This document shows positions 22,334 through 32,003 of a DNA stretch of 64,000 nucleotides, one piece after another (the stretch's first letter is position 1; every line of letters begins with the position of its first letter). The notes below the pieces were generated by a model. It worked only from the letters and a program-made list of their open reading frames with translations, did not search any database and was not told the origin of the DNA. Origin of the DNA: FEN-1297 sp021817845 (lineage in GTDB: Bacteria > Bacteroidota > Ignavibacteria > Ignavibacteriales > Ignavibacteriaceae); assembly GCA_021817845.1 (NCBI GenBank), contig JAKAFW010000014.1, positions 20,341 through 84,340 of the forward strand, written 5' to 3'. The position numbers and the translations under genes are program-made.

Positions 22334-23605
22334 TTAGTTCCATTCCGATAAAGCTGTAACAATTTCGTTTTCGATTCCCCTGTAATAATATGCTCCCTGG
22401 TTGCGATATTGAAAAACAATACTTATGATTAAATCCGTTCCATTGGTCAACCTTAGATAACCGGATAGGGAAGAGACTCCATTAAGTGTCCCGGTTTTTC
22501 CATGGAAATTGTTTTCGGCGGGAGTTCCTGTCATACGGTTTCTTAAAGTTCCGTCAACTCCGGCGACGCTTAATGCGTTGTAAAAATCTTTATAATTTTT
22601 CTGGTCGAAATACATCTTTTCTAAAACTCCCCCAATTGCTCCTACTGTTACCAAATCGTACCTCGAAAGCCCGGACCCATCAACTAAAGAAGTTCCTTTA
22701 GAAAAAATTCCGTTATCCTTAATAAACCGCATCACCGCTTGAGTTGAATAAAATGCATTTCCCTGTTCGCCTGTTGACACTGCTCCGATTGTCTTAAACA
22801 GGCACTCAGCTAAAAAATTATCGCTGTGCTTATCCATAATTTTTATTAGGTCTTTTAACAAAATTGTTGACTCTGCAAGCGTACCGGCATTATTTGGCGT
22901 AATTCCTTTCTCTGCCATCCCGGTCACTCTTATTCCATTTCTAACCAATTCTGCTCTCAAAGCTTGAGCAACAAATAATGGAGGATTGGAAACGTCTTTA
23001 TATACTGTTACATATTTAATTCTATAACGCCTTCTTGCAACTCTTACCCGAACCCTTTCTCTTACTGCCGTTCTGTTGCGATCAAGAACTAAGGCTGAGA
23101 CCGGAGGAAGTCTGTAGTCAGTTAGCTCGTCATTTATCCAATCATCGCGTGAATAATCGTCATCAAAATAAGAATCATCCCCGATTACGTTACCTGTTAT
23201 TTCTTTTATCCCCTTATTTTTTAATTCTTTAACCATTTCAATTAAGTCCTGTTCTGTAAAAACAGAATTACCGTAACCTTTGATGTAAAGATTTCCGTTC
23301 AAAACACCATTTCTAACACGGGCGACGGACAGAATTTTCGTTGAAAGAATAAAGTTACCGCCCATTAAATTTAGCGCTGTGGCAGTCGTAAATAGCTTCG
23401 TATTTGATGCCGGTATTACAGTATCGGAAACGTTCTCACTAAAAATTGTATCTTGAGTTTGAGGATTAAAGATAATTATTGCTGAAACCGTTTGGTTTGG
23501 TACTTTGGTCAGAATATTCTCGATCCTCTTTTTTAGTTCTTCTTTTGAAGTACATAATGAGATAGAATTAATTAGCAGGAAAAAAAACAAAATCTTTCTT
23601 AACAT
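22334..23605 (-). CDS. dacB: D-alanyl-D-alanine carboxypeptidase (PBP4/S13), shortened
   Basis: Periplasmic penicillin-binding protein that trims or cuts peptidoglycan cross-links. 423 residues with a signal peptide (residues 1-19). Active-site motifs are S67-N-T-K70, S-D-N in HSDNFLAE near 273 and KTG in HGKTGTL near 370. Between LDRN (about 177) and NPPLFVAQAL (about 207) S13 enzymes normally carry a longer insert domain. Here only about 30 residues remain, and residues 176-196 are an Arg/Val-rich run (RERVRVRVARRRYR). The DNA there resembles common dispersed repeats of the gagggttcgggtgag type. The catalytic core looks whole. Confidence 0.87.
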   Translation of the reverse strand: MLRKILFFFLLINSISLCTSKEELKKRIENILTKVPNQTVSAIIIFNPQTQDTIFSENVSDTVIPASNTKLFTTATALNLMGGNFILSTKILSVARVRNGVLNGNLYIKGYGNSVFTEQDLIEMVKELKNKGIKEITGNVIGDDSYFDDDYSRDDWINDELTDYRLPPVSALVLDRNRTAVRERVRVRVARRRYRIKYVTVYKDVSNPPLFVAQALRAELVRNGIRVTGMAEKGITPNNAGTLAESTILLKDLIKIMDKHSDNFLAECLFKTIGAVSTGEQGNAFYSTQAVMRFIKDNGIFSKGTSLVDGSGLSRYDLVTVGAIGGVLEKMYFDQKNYKDFYNALSVAGVDGTLRNRMTGTPAENNFHGKTGTLNGVSSLSGYLRLTNGTDLIISIVFQYRNQGAYYYRGIENEIVTALSEWN

Positions 23606-23820
23606 AATAATAATATCTCTACATTGACTTTCATGTTTGTAATATTCCTTTAGATGATTATTTTTATAACAACAATAAAATCTGTTATGAAAAAAACTAA
23701 TTTTATGAAAACAAATCAGTTAGTAAATATAAAATTTCTAAACTCAAATAAAAGGCTTTCATCTTAACCTTCCATAAAAATATCATTCAAAAAAAACTTT
23801 TAATAAAGACCGGTTAAATA

Positions 23821-24681
23821 ATGGCAAAGAAAAAAACAGTTCAAAAAGCTTATGAGAATATTGATTTTTTAAATTCAGCAGATGCGAGAATTCTAAGAAT
23901 ACTTGCTGAATTTTTGGAACCGCAAGTAGAATTCAGAAAGTTAAAGATTGTAGATACTATTGTCTTTTTTGGCTCAGCTCGCCTGAGATCCAAAAAGGAA
24001 ACAATAGCTGAGTTAAACAAATTCAAAACAATAAATCCTCAAACTACGCCGAAGCTTCCTGAAAAATTGAGAAAGGCTCAGCAGCAGGTTAGCATGTCAA
24101 AATATTATGAGGATGCGGTTGAACTTTCTAAACGCCTAACGGAGTGGTCGATGCAGCTACCCACTTCTGCAAACCGTTTTATAATTTGCACAGGCGGAGG
24201 TCCCGGTATTATGGAAGCAGCCAACAAAGGCGCTAAACTTGCCGGTGGCTATTCTATCGGGCTAAATATCAGTCTTCCTTTTGAACAATTTGTTAACAAA
24301 TATGTCTCCCAAAAATTGAGCTTTGAATTTCACTATTTCTTTATGAGAAAATTTTGGTTTGCATATCTTGCGAAATGCTTAATAGTATTTCCCGGAGGTT
24401 TCGGTACAATTGATGAATTTTTTGAGATGTTAACTTTAGTTCAAACTGGAAAAATTAAAAAGAAATTGCTCCTTGTAGTATATGATGAAAAGTATTGGAA
24501 AAATATAATAAATTTTGAAGGGCTAATCGAGAACGGTGTGATAAATTCCGAGGATATGCATCACCTCTCTTTTTGTAATTCGGTTGACGAAGCATATAAT
24601 TGCATAATCAAACACTTTGAAAAAAATTATCTGAGTAAGAAGGAAATAGAAATTACCGAACCAAAAGTTGATTTAAAATAA
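23821..24681 (+). CDS. LOG-family protein (possible nucleotide 5'-monophosphate phosphoribohydrolase)
   Basis: 286 residues with the LOG (lysine decarboxylase-like) Rossmann fold. Marks are FFGSARLRSK near residue 49, CTGGGPGIMEAANKGA near 123-138 and PGGFGTIDEFFEM near 195-207, the last being the PGGxGTxxE catalytic signature. It is longer than the 180-200 residue plant-type LOG proteins because of an extra N-terminal helical part (about 60 residues). Members release the base from cytokinin-type or purine nucleotides. It stands alone, converging on rpsU. Confidence 0.88.
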   Translation: MAKKKTVQKAYENIDFLNSADARILRILAEFLEPQVEFRKLKIVDTIVFFGSARLRSKKETIAELNKFKTINPQTTPKLPEKLRKAQQQVSMSKYYEDAVELSKRLTEWSMQLPTSANRFIICTGGGPGIMEAANKGAKLAGGYSIGLNISLPFEQFVNKYVSQKLSFEFHYFFMRKFWFAYLAKCLIVFPGGFGTIDEFFEMLTLVQTGKIKKKLLLVVYDEKYWKNIINFEGLIENGVINSEDMHHLSFCNSVDEAYNCIIKHFEKNYLSKKEIEITEPKVDLK

Positions 24682-24707
24682 AAAAGCCCCATCTAATGGG
24701 GCAGAAA
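24682..24707 (-). terminator. Intrinsic terminator of rpsU
   Basis: On the minus strand gccccattagatggggc is followed by ttttttatttt. It directly follows rpsU and its T-run overlaps the stop region of the opposing gene. Confidence 0.85.
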
Positions 24708-24709
24708 AA

Positions 24710-24904
24710 CTATTCGATAATCATATCAACTCTATGAGCACGACGTGCGGCTTTCATCTTTTCCATTCTTTTCTTTATCGATGGCTTAACAAAAAAAGTT
24801 CTCTTTTTATATTCTTTAAGAACACCGGATCTTTCATACTTTTTCTTAAATCTTCGAAGAGCCTTGTCAATTGATTCGTTCTCACCTATAGTAATGCCTA
24901 CCAA
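24710..24904 (-). CDS. rpsU: Ribosomal protein bS21
   Basis: Small-subunit protein near the anti-Shine-Dalgarno region of 16S rRNA. 64 residues, normal length, very basic. MVGITIGENESIDKALRRFK and KYERSGVLKEYKKRTFF are the family blocks, followed by a basic helical tail. It precedes an intrinsic terminator and follows the Cys-rich gene by 23 bases on the same strand. Confidence 0.95.
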   Translation of the reverse strand: MVGITIGENESIDKALRRFKKKYERSGVLKEYKKRTFFVKPSIKKRMEKMKAARRAHRVDMIIE

Positions 24905-24927
24905 TTATATCACCTTCCTTTTTTGGG

Positions 24928-25314
24928 CTAAATATTTAATGATTCAATTAATTTCTTATGACCTGATTTTTGAAACTCTACTGCTATTGATTTCTGACCG
25001 CTAGACATTATATCTTTGCTTACAACCTTACCAAAATCATCCCAATTTTTATGATAAATCGCTTCACCAATTGTAAAAGATTTTTGGGGTGCGTAAACTG
25101 TACAATCTTGATTTTCTATTCCTTCCAAAGAAACTTTAGTCTCTTTAACATCTTCTGTCATATCAATCAACATCGTTTGCTTACACTTCTTGCATTTTGC
25201 CCAATGTTTATTATTAGACTCTCCGCTAATAATGGGAGTATCTCCGCTAAGTTCCATTTTTCTCATTGCATTACAAACCGAACAAAAAGCTTCGATGTTT
25301 TTTATTCTTGCCAT
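24928..25314 (-). CDS. Zinc-ribbon-like protein, unknown
   Basis: 128 residues from the ATG at 25314, chosen because AAGGAA lies seven bases upstream. Two CxxC pairs (FCSVCNAMRK near residue 11 and WAKCKKCKQTM near 39) can form a zinc ribbon. The C-terminal half, FTIGEAIYHKNWDDFGKVVSK then IAVEFQKSGHKKLI, looks like a small beta domain of the CarD/SH3-like kind seen in proteins of this lineage. It is upstream of rpsU on the same strand. A nucleic-acid-related role is possible but not shown. Confidence 0.72.
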   Translation of the reverse strand: MARIKNIEAFCSVCNAMRKMELSGDTPIISGESNNKHWAKCKKCKQTMLIDMTEDVKETKVSLEGIENQDCTVYAPQKSFTIGEAIYHKNWDDFGKVVSKDIMSSGQKSIAVEFQKSGHKKLIESLNI

Positions 25315-25443
25315 AAAAACATTCCTTATCAAAATTTAGACTAGTAAATATAGAAAAGCCTTTTCCGATAAGCAACATATTTTGGCTAGCACCTCCTATA
25401 AATTTTGAAGAAAAACAATTGTTTTTAACGATTTTGCCCATTT

Positions 25444-26859
25444 TTAGCGAAAAACAATACCATTTCTAATCTTTCCGTCTCGCTTCAAAGGATCGAATAG
25501 AAATCCGTTTAATACAATATACATTATTTGATTTTCCTTTTGAATAAGTAAATTCGCCGGGTTTCCAACTTGAATTTCGTTAATGTTTCTTTGTGATTTT
25601 TTAATGACATTTATCGGAAGTTCCGAAATATCTTGACTAAAATTTTCGTCACTTAAAATTATGTTTGTATATCCTTCGAGATATAATTTATTTAAATCTA
25701 ACTTTTCAACTTCTTCCATGGTACTAAATTCCTTCGGAAAGGTTTTACCAGGGAACACTTCCATCCCATCTAAATCCAAATCTTCATAACCGAATAAAAC
25801 CGAAAGATCTCCGATCTCTTCAATCGATGATTTTACAAAATAATCTGAGGAAGATAATCCATTTAATTCAGTCCTTATTATTCCTATGTCAAATATATAT
25901 TCATGCCCACCTTTTTTATACATTAAATTTCGCAGAATTAAATCCAACAAATCCTTTTCATTGAAAGGAATCGAATCATAAGTCTCAATGGGTTCATGAT
26001 TGTAACTTTCATCAGCAATGGATTTTAAAGCGATAAGCAACGAAATAAAGTTTAATTTTCTGATAAATTGTTTTTCAGTATCGTCTTTCCAGCCGCCGGA
26101 TTCAATTAAGATTGTACTCATTCCCAAGCCTTGGAAGTTATCACCGAATGCTCGAGGTTCAAATTCATCAGGATATTTTGCAATATGACCCGGAATAAAT
26201 GAAGACATCGTATTGAATAGACTTCCTAATATTTTCATTGACTTTTCCCGGGCGGGACTAACTGATCTTTCAATATCAAAAGCGGGTGCTAGAAATGATA
26301 GCGTAGCAGTATTATAACTGTGCCCTGTTGAATAAAGCGTGCTCTGGTCATGAAGATTAAATCCGAATTCCGCATTTATATTATCAAAAGTTTCTTTTAA
26401 TATTTTTGCCTCAGGAGTTTGAAGCTTTACAAAATCGCGATTAATATCAATATCAAAAACGTTTCTTCGCTGAAATAATTCTGCACCGTCAGGATTGACC
26501 ATTGGCATAAAACAAATAGTTAATTTTTCAAATAAATTATCTATAACAGTACGATAACTATCGTTTGAAGCAAAAAAGTTAAAAATGTCAAATAACGCCA
26601 TTGTAGCAGTAGATTCATCTCCGTGCATTTGTGTCCACAAAAATACTTTTGTTTTGCCTTTACCTATTTTTATTAAAAAAATGTCCCGCCCTTCTGCTGA
26701 CTTCCCGGCTTCAGAAATAGTAAATATATTATTACTGCGGAGCTGGTTAATCAAAGGTAAAATATCCGAATATTTTATCCTTCGATTACTTAAACTTTTT
26801 TCCAAATAATTTTGGTAATCGTAGTAAATCCTGTAAGCAAAATCTAAATCGTTTGTCAT
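25444..26859 (-). CDS. M14-family zinc carboxypeptidase
   Basis: 471 residues, no signal peptide, so probably cytoplasmic. Zinc ligands and substrate residues are visible: QMHGDESTA near residue 78 (HxxE), NPDGAELFQRRNVFDIDINRDF near 121-142 (Asn-Arg of the carboxylate site) and NLHDQ near 161 (third ligand His). ILIESGGW near 224 may supply the late acidic residue. The C-terminal 170 residues form an additional domain with INVIKKSQRNINEIQVGNPANLLI. Related family members act on peptides or on cell-wall material; substrate unknown. Confidence 0.85.
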   Translation of the reverse strand: MTNDLDFAYRIYYDYQNYLEKSLSNRRIKYSDILPLINQLRSNNIFTISEAGKSAEGRDIFLIKIGKGKTKVFLWTQMHGDESTATMALFDIFNFFASNDSYRTVIDNLFEKLTICFMPMVNPDGAELFQRRNVFDIDINRDFVKLQTPEAKILKETFDNINAEFGFNLHDQSTLYSTGHSYNTATLSFLAPAFDIERSVSPAREKSMKILGSLFNTMSSFIPGHIAKYPDEFEPRAFGDNFQGLGMSTILIESGGWKDDTEKQFIRKLNFISLLIALKSIADESYNHEPIETYDSIPFNEKDLLDLILRNLMYKKGGHEYIFDIGIIRTELNGLSSSDYFVKSSIEEIGDLSVLFGYEDLDLDGMEVFPGKTFPKEFSTMEEVEKLDLNKLYLEGYTNIILSDENFSQDISELPINVIKKSQRNINEIQVGNPANLLIQKENQIMYIVLNGFLFDPLKRDGKIRNGIVFR

Positions 26860-26902
26860 GGTATTTCTTAGTTGCAGTCTTTAAATTGTGGTAAAACGTA
26901 AT

Positions 26903-27547
26903 TTAGTACATTGTCCCGATATTAATAGTTAAGAAAAATCCGCCAAGGTCATTTTCAATTCTATTCTGAAGAATCTCAATACCTTTATTGAACATGTGAA
27001 TTTCATAATATCGGATATTTATCCCAACCAAATTTTTCTTATCAAGCCCAAAATTTGCACCGAAACCGACATAACCACCAAGTGCAGGGTAAGCCTTTGC
27101 TGCATGAAATGAATTAAAAAATTCTCGGTCATAAGGAGTGGTTAAAACAATTGCCGGACCGATTCCAATATTTATATATGGTCTTAAGTTATCGTAAATA
27201 TCATTTTCAAAAAGCCTGTATTGAAGTCCGAAATTTAGCGGCAATAAGAATGCGCGATTTAATTTTCCGGCTGTGTAAGTGTTGCCGAAGTAATCAACAT
27301 ATGTAAATTCTTGCGGATCTTTTGCTTCGGATATGGAAAAATCTGTAAAGCCGGTTAACTCTTGACTGAATTGGCGTCTGTAAAAAGCCCCTAAGCCAAA
27401 ACCGCCTTCGCTAAATATAATATCAACTCCTATGGCATTATTTGGAAAGATATCAGGTGGTTTTGCAGGAGCTAATTCACCTATCCCTTGACCATTTACA
27501 TTAAGAAGAGGAATTATTAATATTACAAATAATAAAAATTTTATCAT
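26903..27547 (-). CDS. Outer-membrane beta-barrel protein
   Basis: 214 residues with a signal peptide (residues 1-19, cut near NVNGQ). The rest alternates polar and hydrophobic residues with many Gly and aromatic residues (GFGLGAFYRRQFSQELTGF, PALGGYVGFGANFGL) and ends in a strand closing with Tyr (FFLTINIGTMY), as outer-membrane barrels do. Eight to ten strands are likely. It lies 43 bases after the neighbouring carboxypeptidase start region on the same strand. Function unknown. Confidence 0.75.
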   Translation of the reverse strand: MIKFLLFVILIIPLLNVNGQGIGELAPAKPPDIFPNNAIGVDIIFSEGGFGLGAFYRRQFSQELTGFTDFSISEAKDPQEFTYVDYFGNTYTAGKLNRAFLLPLNFGLQYRLFENDIYDNLRPYINIGIGPAIVLTTPYDREFFNSFHAAKAYPALGGYVGFGANFGLDKKNLVGINIRYYEIHMFNKGIEILQNRIENDLGGFFLTINIGTMY

Positions 27548-27619
27548 GTCCGATTATTTTTTATCCTTAAAATAATTAAGATAAAGATAAATTCAATATC
27601 ATTATAAGTCAATTAAACG

Positions 27620-28222
27620 ATGAATAATACCGTTGATAGTCCGGCTTTTTGGGATGAGAAATACCGCCTCGGTGAAACTGAGTGGGATATGAAATCCGCT
27701 ACCCCAGCTTTTGTTGAACTTTTAAATTCCAAAAAAATTATTCAGCCGGGAAAGCTTTTAATAACCGGTTCTGGAAAAGGCTATGACGCTATTGCCGCAG
27801 CTAAAGCCGGTTATGATGTTACGGCAGTAGATTTTTCTTTTGAAGCGGTTTTTTCTTCCAGAAAAATTGCAGAACAGAATGCCATAAAAATAAATTTTAT
27901 TGTCGAAGATATTTTCAACCTTAATCAATCCTTTATAGAAACTTTTGACTCCGTTTATGATTATACAACTTACTGTGCTATAAATCCCATCCGCCATGAA
28001 GAATATATCAAGAAGATAACTTCCCTCTTAAAACCAGGCGGAAAGCTTATTGCTCTTCTCTTCCCGGTAGAGGATAAAAAAGACGGACCCCCGTTCGGAA
28101 TTGACCCGTTTGAGTTTTACTCGATTGCAAAGAAATATTTGAAGCTTGAATTATCTTCTCGGAGGATAAATTCTATTAAACCCCGCAAAGGAAGGGAAGT
28201 CTTGCAAATTTATGTTAAGTAA
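27620..28222 (+). CDS. TPMT-like SAM-dependent methyltransferase
   Basis: 200 residues matching the thiopurine S-methyltransferase-like family. Blocks are FWDEKYRLGETEWDMKSATPAFVELL near residue 9, LITGSGKGYDAIAAAKAGYDVTAVDFS near 49-75 (SAM motif I and the acidic residue) and YDYTTYCAINPIRHEEYIKKI near 112. In bacteria such enzymes methylate sulfur, selenium or halide-like nucleophiles; the substrate here is open. It begins a three-gene run with the CYTH and AddB-like genes. Confidence 0.87.
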   Translation: MNNTVDSPAFWDEKYRLGETEWDMKSATPAFVELLNSKKIIQPGKLLITGSGKGYDAIAAAKAGYDVTAVDFSFEAVFSSRKIAEQNAIKINFIVEDIFNLNQSFIETFDSVYDYTTYCAINPIRHEEYIKKITSLLKPGGKLIALLFPVEDKKDGPPFGIDPFEFYSIAKKYLKLELSSRRINSIKPRKGREVLQIYVK

Positions 28223-28266
28223 TAATGTTCTTAAATAATTTCAAAACCATTTTAATTGAGGAAACA

Positions 28267-28779
28267 ATGCCGACTAATCTTGAACTGAAAATTAAACTTA
28301 ATTCATTTAACCAAGTTGAAAAATATTTAAAAGAGATTAACGCAACGCATACAGCAACGCTAAATCAAAAGGATGTTTATTATAAATCAAATTCCGGCTT
28401 GCTCAAGCTTAGAATTGAAAACGGCAACCAGAGCATCATAAAATACGTTCGGGATGAAAAATCAAAAAATAGATTTTCAAATTTTGAGGTTTTATATTTC
28501 TCCTCCGGTAACGCCGAAAAGTTTTTCGGAGAATTGCTCAAGGTCGAAACTGTAGTCCAGAAAAAGAGAATTCTTTACATGTACAATAATACAAGGGTTC
28601 ATCTCGACCGGGTAAAAAATCTCGGCTACTTCATGGAGCTCGAAACTTTAGTCCTTTTTGGTAAAAATGATGCAAAAAAAAGATTTGACGAAATAGTCGA
28701 TCTCCTTCACCTTCATGATTACCTGCAAATAAAAAAATCTTACCGTGATTTAATTTTAGCAGAGAATTATAAAAAATGA
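28267..28779 (+). CDS. CYTH-domain protein (class IV adenylate cyclase/thiamine triphosphatase-like)
   Basis: 170 residues from the ATG at 28267, preferred because GAGG lies seven bases upstream; an ATG at 28225 has no ribosome binding site. The CYTH tunnel motif ExExK is altered to E-L-K-I-K at the start. Later charged strands are present: LLKLRIENG, IIKYVRD, RVHLDRVKNLGYFMELE. Members bind triphosphates with metal ions and act as cyclases or triphosphatases. The changed motif makes activity uncertain. It overlaps the AddB-like start by four bases. Confidence 0.8.
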   Translation: MPTNLELKIKLNSFNQVEKYLKEINATHTATLNQKDVYYKSNSGLLKLRIENGNQSIIKYVRDEKSKNRFSNFEVLYFSSGNAEKFFGELLKVETVVQKKRILYMYNNTRVHLDRVKNLGYFMELETLVLFGKNDAKKRFDEIVDLLHLHDYLQIKKSYRDLILAENYKK

Positions 28780-31700
28780 TTCTATCAAAAGCGAAAGTGC
28801 ATTCTGCAAATCTTGAAAAAGAAATTTCCCGCAAAATAAATGCCGGTAAGCTAAATGAACTCTTGCTCATTGTTCCTACTAACCGGAAAATTCGATCTCT
28901 TAGAAGGGAGATTATTTCTTCAGCGCCTAATAATGCGGTTGGTAAAATTAATCTTGAGACGATAGGTAGTTTTGCGATTAACCTTTTGTCCCCGGGCGAA
29001 GCAGCAAGTTCCCGCGTACTGAGCGATGCTTCTTCAACTGTTTTGCTCAAACAGTGCTTTCGGGAAGTTCCGCTGAAATATTTTTCAAACTATGAAAAGG
29101 ATTTTCCCTTCGGAACTTTACAACGAATTAAAAATGTTATCGCTGAATATAAACGCAGGGGAGTTTCTCCGGCTTTATTACTGCGTGAAGCTGAAAATCT
29201 TAATGGCTCCGAAAAATTTAAAGCCGAAGACATAGCGGCAGTTTTCGAACTCTATAATTCAAAATGTATACAGCTTGGCGTTAGAGAAATTGGGGATGTT
29301 TATCATGAAATAATTTCTTTCGCCTCCGGGAATTTCGATAAACAATTTAGAACTTTATATCCCGATGTTGATATAATTATCGTGAATGGTTTTGATGAGT
29401 TCACCCAGCCTGAAATCGAAATTATTAATTCCTCTGCAGATGTTAAAAATATCTCTCTTTTTATTTCCTTCGATTATTTTTCCGGCAACTCCGCGATCTT
29501 TTCTCATCTTGATAGCTGCTATAATAAGTTTGTTGATAAAGGGTTCAAAAAAATTGCCGACGATTCAACTGAAACGCATAATGAGTTTCAGTCGTACATT
29601 AGAGAAGGACTGTTTAATACTCCGCCCGGGGAAAAATCCTTTAATTTTGAATCCTCAATTACTAAAATCAGCGCTTTCACTAGAGAAAATGAAATTGAAT
29701 TGATTGCAAAAGAAATCAAGGAAATTATTGTCAACCAAAAAGTTGAACCACATAAAATATGCGTCACTTTTAATTTGATTCAGAAATATTCACCTTTAAT
29801 ACGCTATTATTTCCCATTGTATGGACTTCCTTTTAATCTTACTGATAGATATCCCCTAAATACTTCTGCACCGGTAATTTCTATAATAAACTTTCTTGAA
29901 ATCTTAGAGAATGATTTTTATTATAAAAATATTTTCCGCGCTTTAAGCAGTGGCTATTTAACTTTTAGCAACATCGATTCTTTTAGCCTGCTAAAAGCTT
30001 CCGTAAATCTGAAAATTATTTCAGGATATAATAATTGGCAGAATTCCCTTCGTGACGCAATATATACCTCCTCCCTTGAGGAAGATGATAATGAAAATCA
30101 CTTCGACTTTAATAGAAATCTTTATGAAAAAGCATTGAAGAGCTTTATTGCACTTAATAAAATCCTTGCCCCGTTTTTTAATGAAATGTCTATCCAAGAA
30201 TTTTTAGCTAAGCTTAATGAATTTATTTTTACTCAAAATTTTATCTCCAATTTGATTAACGACCGCGAGGAGAATATTGAACTTAACGCAAAAGCTTTGT
30301 CCACTTTTATAGATGAAATTACCGGACTCTTTAATTTGCTGGAGCTTGAAAACGGTAGTGAGAAGAAATTTCCTCTTAAGTTTTTTTTGAATAACATTCG
30401 CACGGTAATAAGCGCCTCGCGTTATAATATTAAAGAAAAACCAAACTACGGAATTCAGGTTACTACGCTTAACGAAATAAGAGGACTAAAGTTTGACTAT
30501 CTCTTTATTGGGGGTATGTGCGACGGCGATTTCCCTACTCGCTATTCTCCCGAAATTTTCTTTTCGGGTTCTTTCGCAAAAAATGAAAGGGTCCATCAAA
30601 TCGAAGATCGGTACCATTTCTATCAGTCGCTTTGTTCGTGGAGTAAGCAGCTTTTCTTAACTGCCCCGCTTCACGAAGAAAAAACAGAGTTTGTCGAATC
30701 CAATTTCTTGAGCGAATTTATTTCTTTATTCAAAGTGAAATTGAAAAGTGGAAAAGATTATGAAAAGAACATTTATACAAAAGAAGAGTTATTAATTTAC
30801 GCCGGTAAAAATATTGCCGCCGGATTTACTGAAGAATTAAATTTCACCGGACTTAATATCGATGAAATAAAAAAATTGATCGCAATAAATAATCTTAGGA
30901 TAGAAAATCCTTTTGGAGACTCTCCGTTTACCGGCATCCTCAGCGGCAGCCTTTCTGAAGAAGCAGTTGAAAGACTGAATGAATTTAAGGATAGAAAATA
31001 TTCTGTTACTCAACTTGAAACTTATGCGCTATGTCCATTTAAGTATTTTGCCGAACGTATTCTAAAACTCGAACCGCTTGAAGAACCTTCTGAGGAGTTT
31101 GAAGCACTGGAGCTTGGTAGTCTTCTACATGAAATTTTATTTGAATTTTATCAAAAGCTAAATGACGAAAAGGTTATTTTGCAAAAAGCTAGCGATGAAC
31201 ATTATAAATTTGCTTACGATTTACTCTTCAAAATTGCGGAAGAAAAAATCAGCCGTGCAAATTTCAAATCTCCTTTAAGCTTTTATGAAAAGGAAAGAAT
31301 TACCGGAATTAATGGCAAGAAACAAAATTCAATTCTATTTAAATTTCTTCAGGCGGAAAGGGATGACTCTGATAGCTTTTTACCTGCATTCTTTGAAATA
31401 TCGTTCGGTGACAAACTTAACAAGAAAGACGGAAAAGATTTTGATGTTGAAGGTATTAAATTAACGGGTAAGATTGATAGGATTGATATTGATGAGACTA
31501 ATAAAAAATATAGAGTGGTTGATTATAAACTAAGCGGTAAAAAACCTTCGTTAAAAGACCTCAAAACCGGTATATCTCTTCAACTGCCTCTTTATCTGTT
31601 TGCAGCGCAAAAATTGATCGATGAAAAAACAAATCAAAAGCTTACCCCTGCCGATGCTTATATTTATTCGTTAAAGCCTACGGTAAATGATTTCGGGTTA

Positions 31701-31883
31701 AAGACAGTTATTAAAGAAGAAATGAATTCTGAGCTGATTAAAATCTGCATTGATTCAATTAAAAATTATGTTGAAAATATAGTTAATGGAAAATTCAATC
31801 TTTCAATACTCCCGGATAGAGAAACTAAAGTCTGTGGCTTCTGCGGTTTTCGTTCTGTATGTCGTATCCAGGAAGTTAGTTAA
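28776..31883 (+). CDS. AddB-like PD-(D/E)XK nuclease with iron-sulfur staple
   Basis: 1035 residues. The N-terminal two thirds is a helicase-like scaffold without a Walker A motif (NELLLIVPTNRKIRSLRREI), as in AddB proteins of Bacteroidota. The C-terminal nuclease has GSLLHEILFEFY near 785, GKIDRIDID near 899, YRVVDYKLSG near 912 and QLPLYLFA near 935. One Cys in YALCPFKYF near 750 with three in VCGFCGFRSVC near 1018-1028 forms the [4Fe-4S] staple typical of AddB. It should work with an AddA helicase in double-strand break repair, but no addA lies next to it in this window. Confidence 0.87.
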   Translation: MILSKAKVHSANLEKEISRKINAGKLNELLLIVPTNRKIRSLRREIISSAPNNAVGKINLETIGSFAINLLSPGEAASSRVLSDASSTVLLKQCFREVPLKYFSNYEKDFPFGTLQRIKNVIAEYKRRGVSPALLLREAENLNGSEKFKAEDIAAVFELYNSKCIQLGVREIGDVYHEIISFASGNFDKQFRTLYPDVDIIIVNGFDEFTQPEIEIINSSADVKNISLFISFDYFSGNSAIFSHLDSCYNKFVDKGFKKIADDSTETHNEFQSYIREGLFNTPPGEKSFNFESSITKISAFTRENEIELIAKEIKEIIVNQKVEPHKICVTFNLIQKYSPLIRYYFPLYGLPFNLTDRYPLNTSAPVISIINFLEILENDFYYKNIFRALSSGYLTFSNIDSFSLLKASVNLKIISGYNNWQNSLRDAIYTSSLEEDDNENHFDFNRNLYEKALKSFIALNKILAPFFNEMSIQEFLAKLNEFIFTQNFISNLINDREENIELNAKALSTFIDEITGLFNLLELENGSEKKFPLKFFLNNIRTVISASRYNIKEKPNYGIQVTTLNEIRGLKFDYLFIGGMCDGDFPTRYSPEIFFSGSFAKNERVHQIEDRYHFYQSLCSWSKQLFLTAPLHEEKTEFVESNFLSEFISLFKVKLKSGKDYEKNIYTKEELLIYAGKNIAAGFTEELNFTGLNIDEIKKLIAINNLRIENPFGDSPFTGILSGSLSEEAVERLNEFKDRKYSVTQLETYALCPFKYFAERILKLEPLEEPSEEFEALELGSLLHEILFEFYQKLNDEKVILQKASDEHYKFAYDLLFKIAEEKISRANFKSPLSFYEKERITGINGKKQNSILFKFLQAERDDSDSFLPAFFEISFGDKLNKKDGKDFDVEGIKLTGKIDRIDIDETNKKYRVVDYKLSGKKPSLKDLKTGISLQLPLYLFAAQKLIDEKTNQKLTPADAYIYSLKPTVNDFGLKTVIKEEMNSELIKICIDSIKNYVENIVNGKFNLSILPDRETKVCGFCGFRSVCRIQEVS

Positions 31884-32003
31884 AATTAGCAATCGGAAGA
31901 ATGAGGTATTGGAGAATTGGAGTGGTGAAGTAGTGTTAAACATTATTCCAATACTTCATTCCTCCTTTTTTCCCCTTTCTGATTTTCATCGGTTAATGAC
32001 ACT

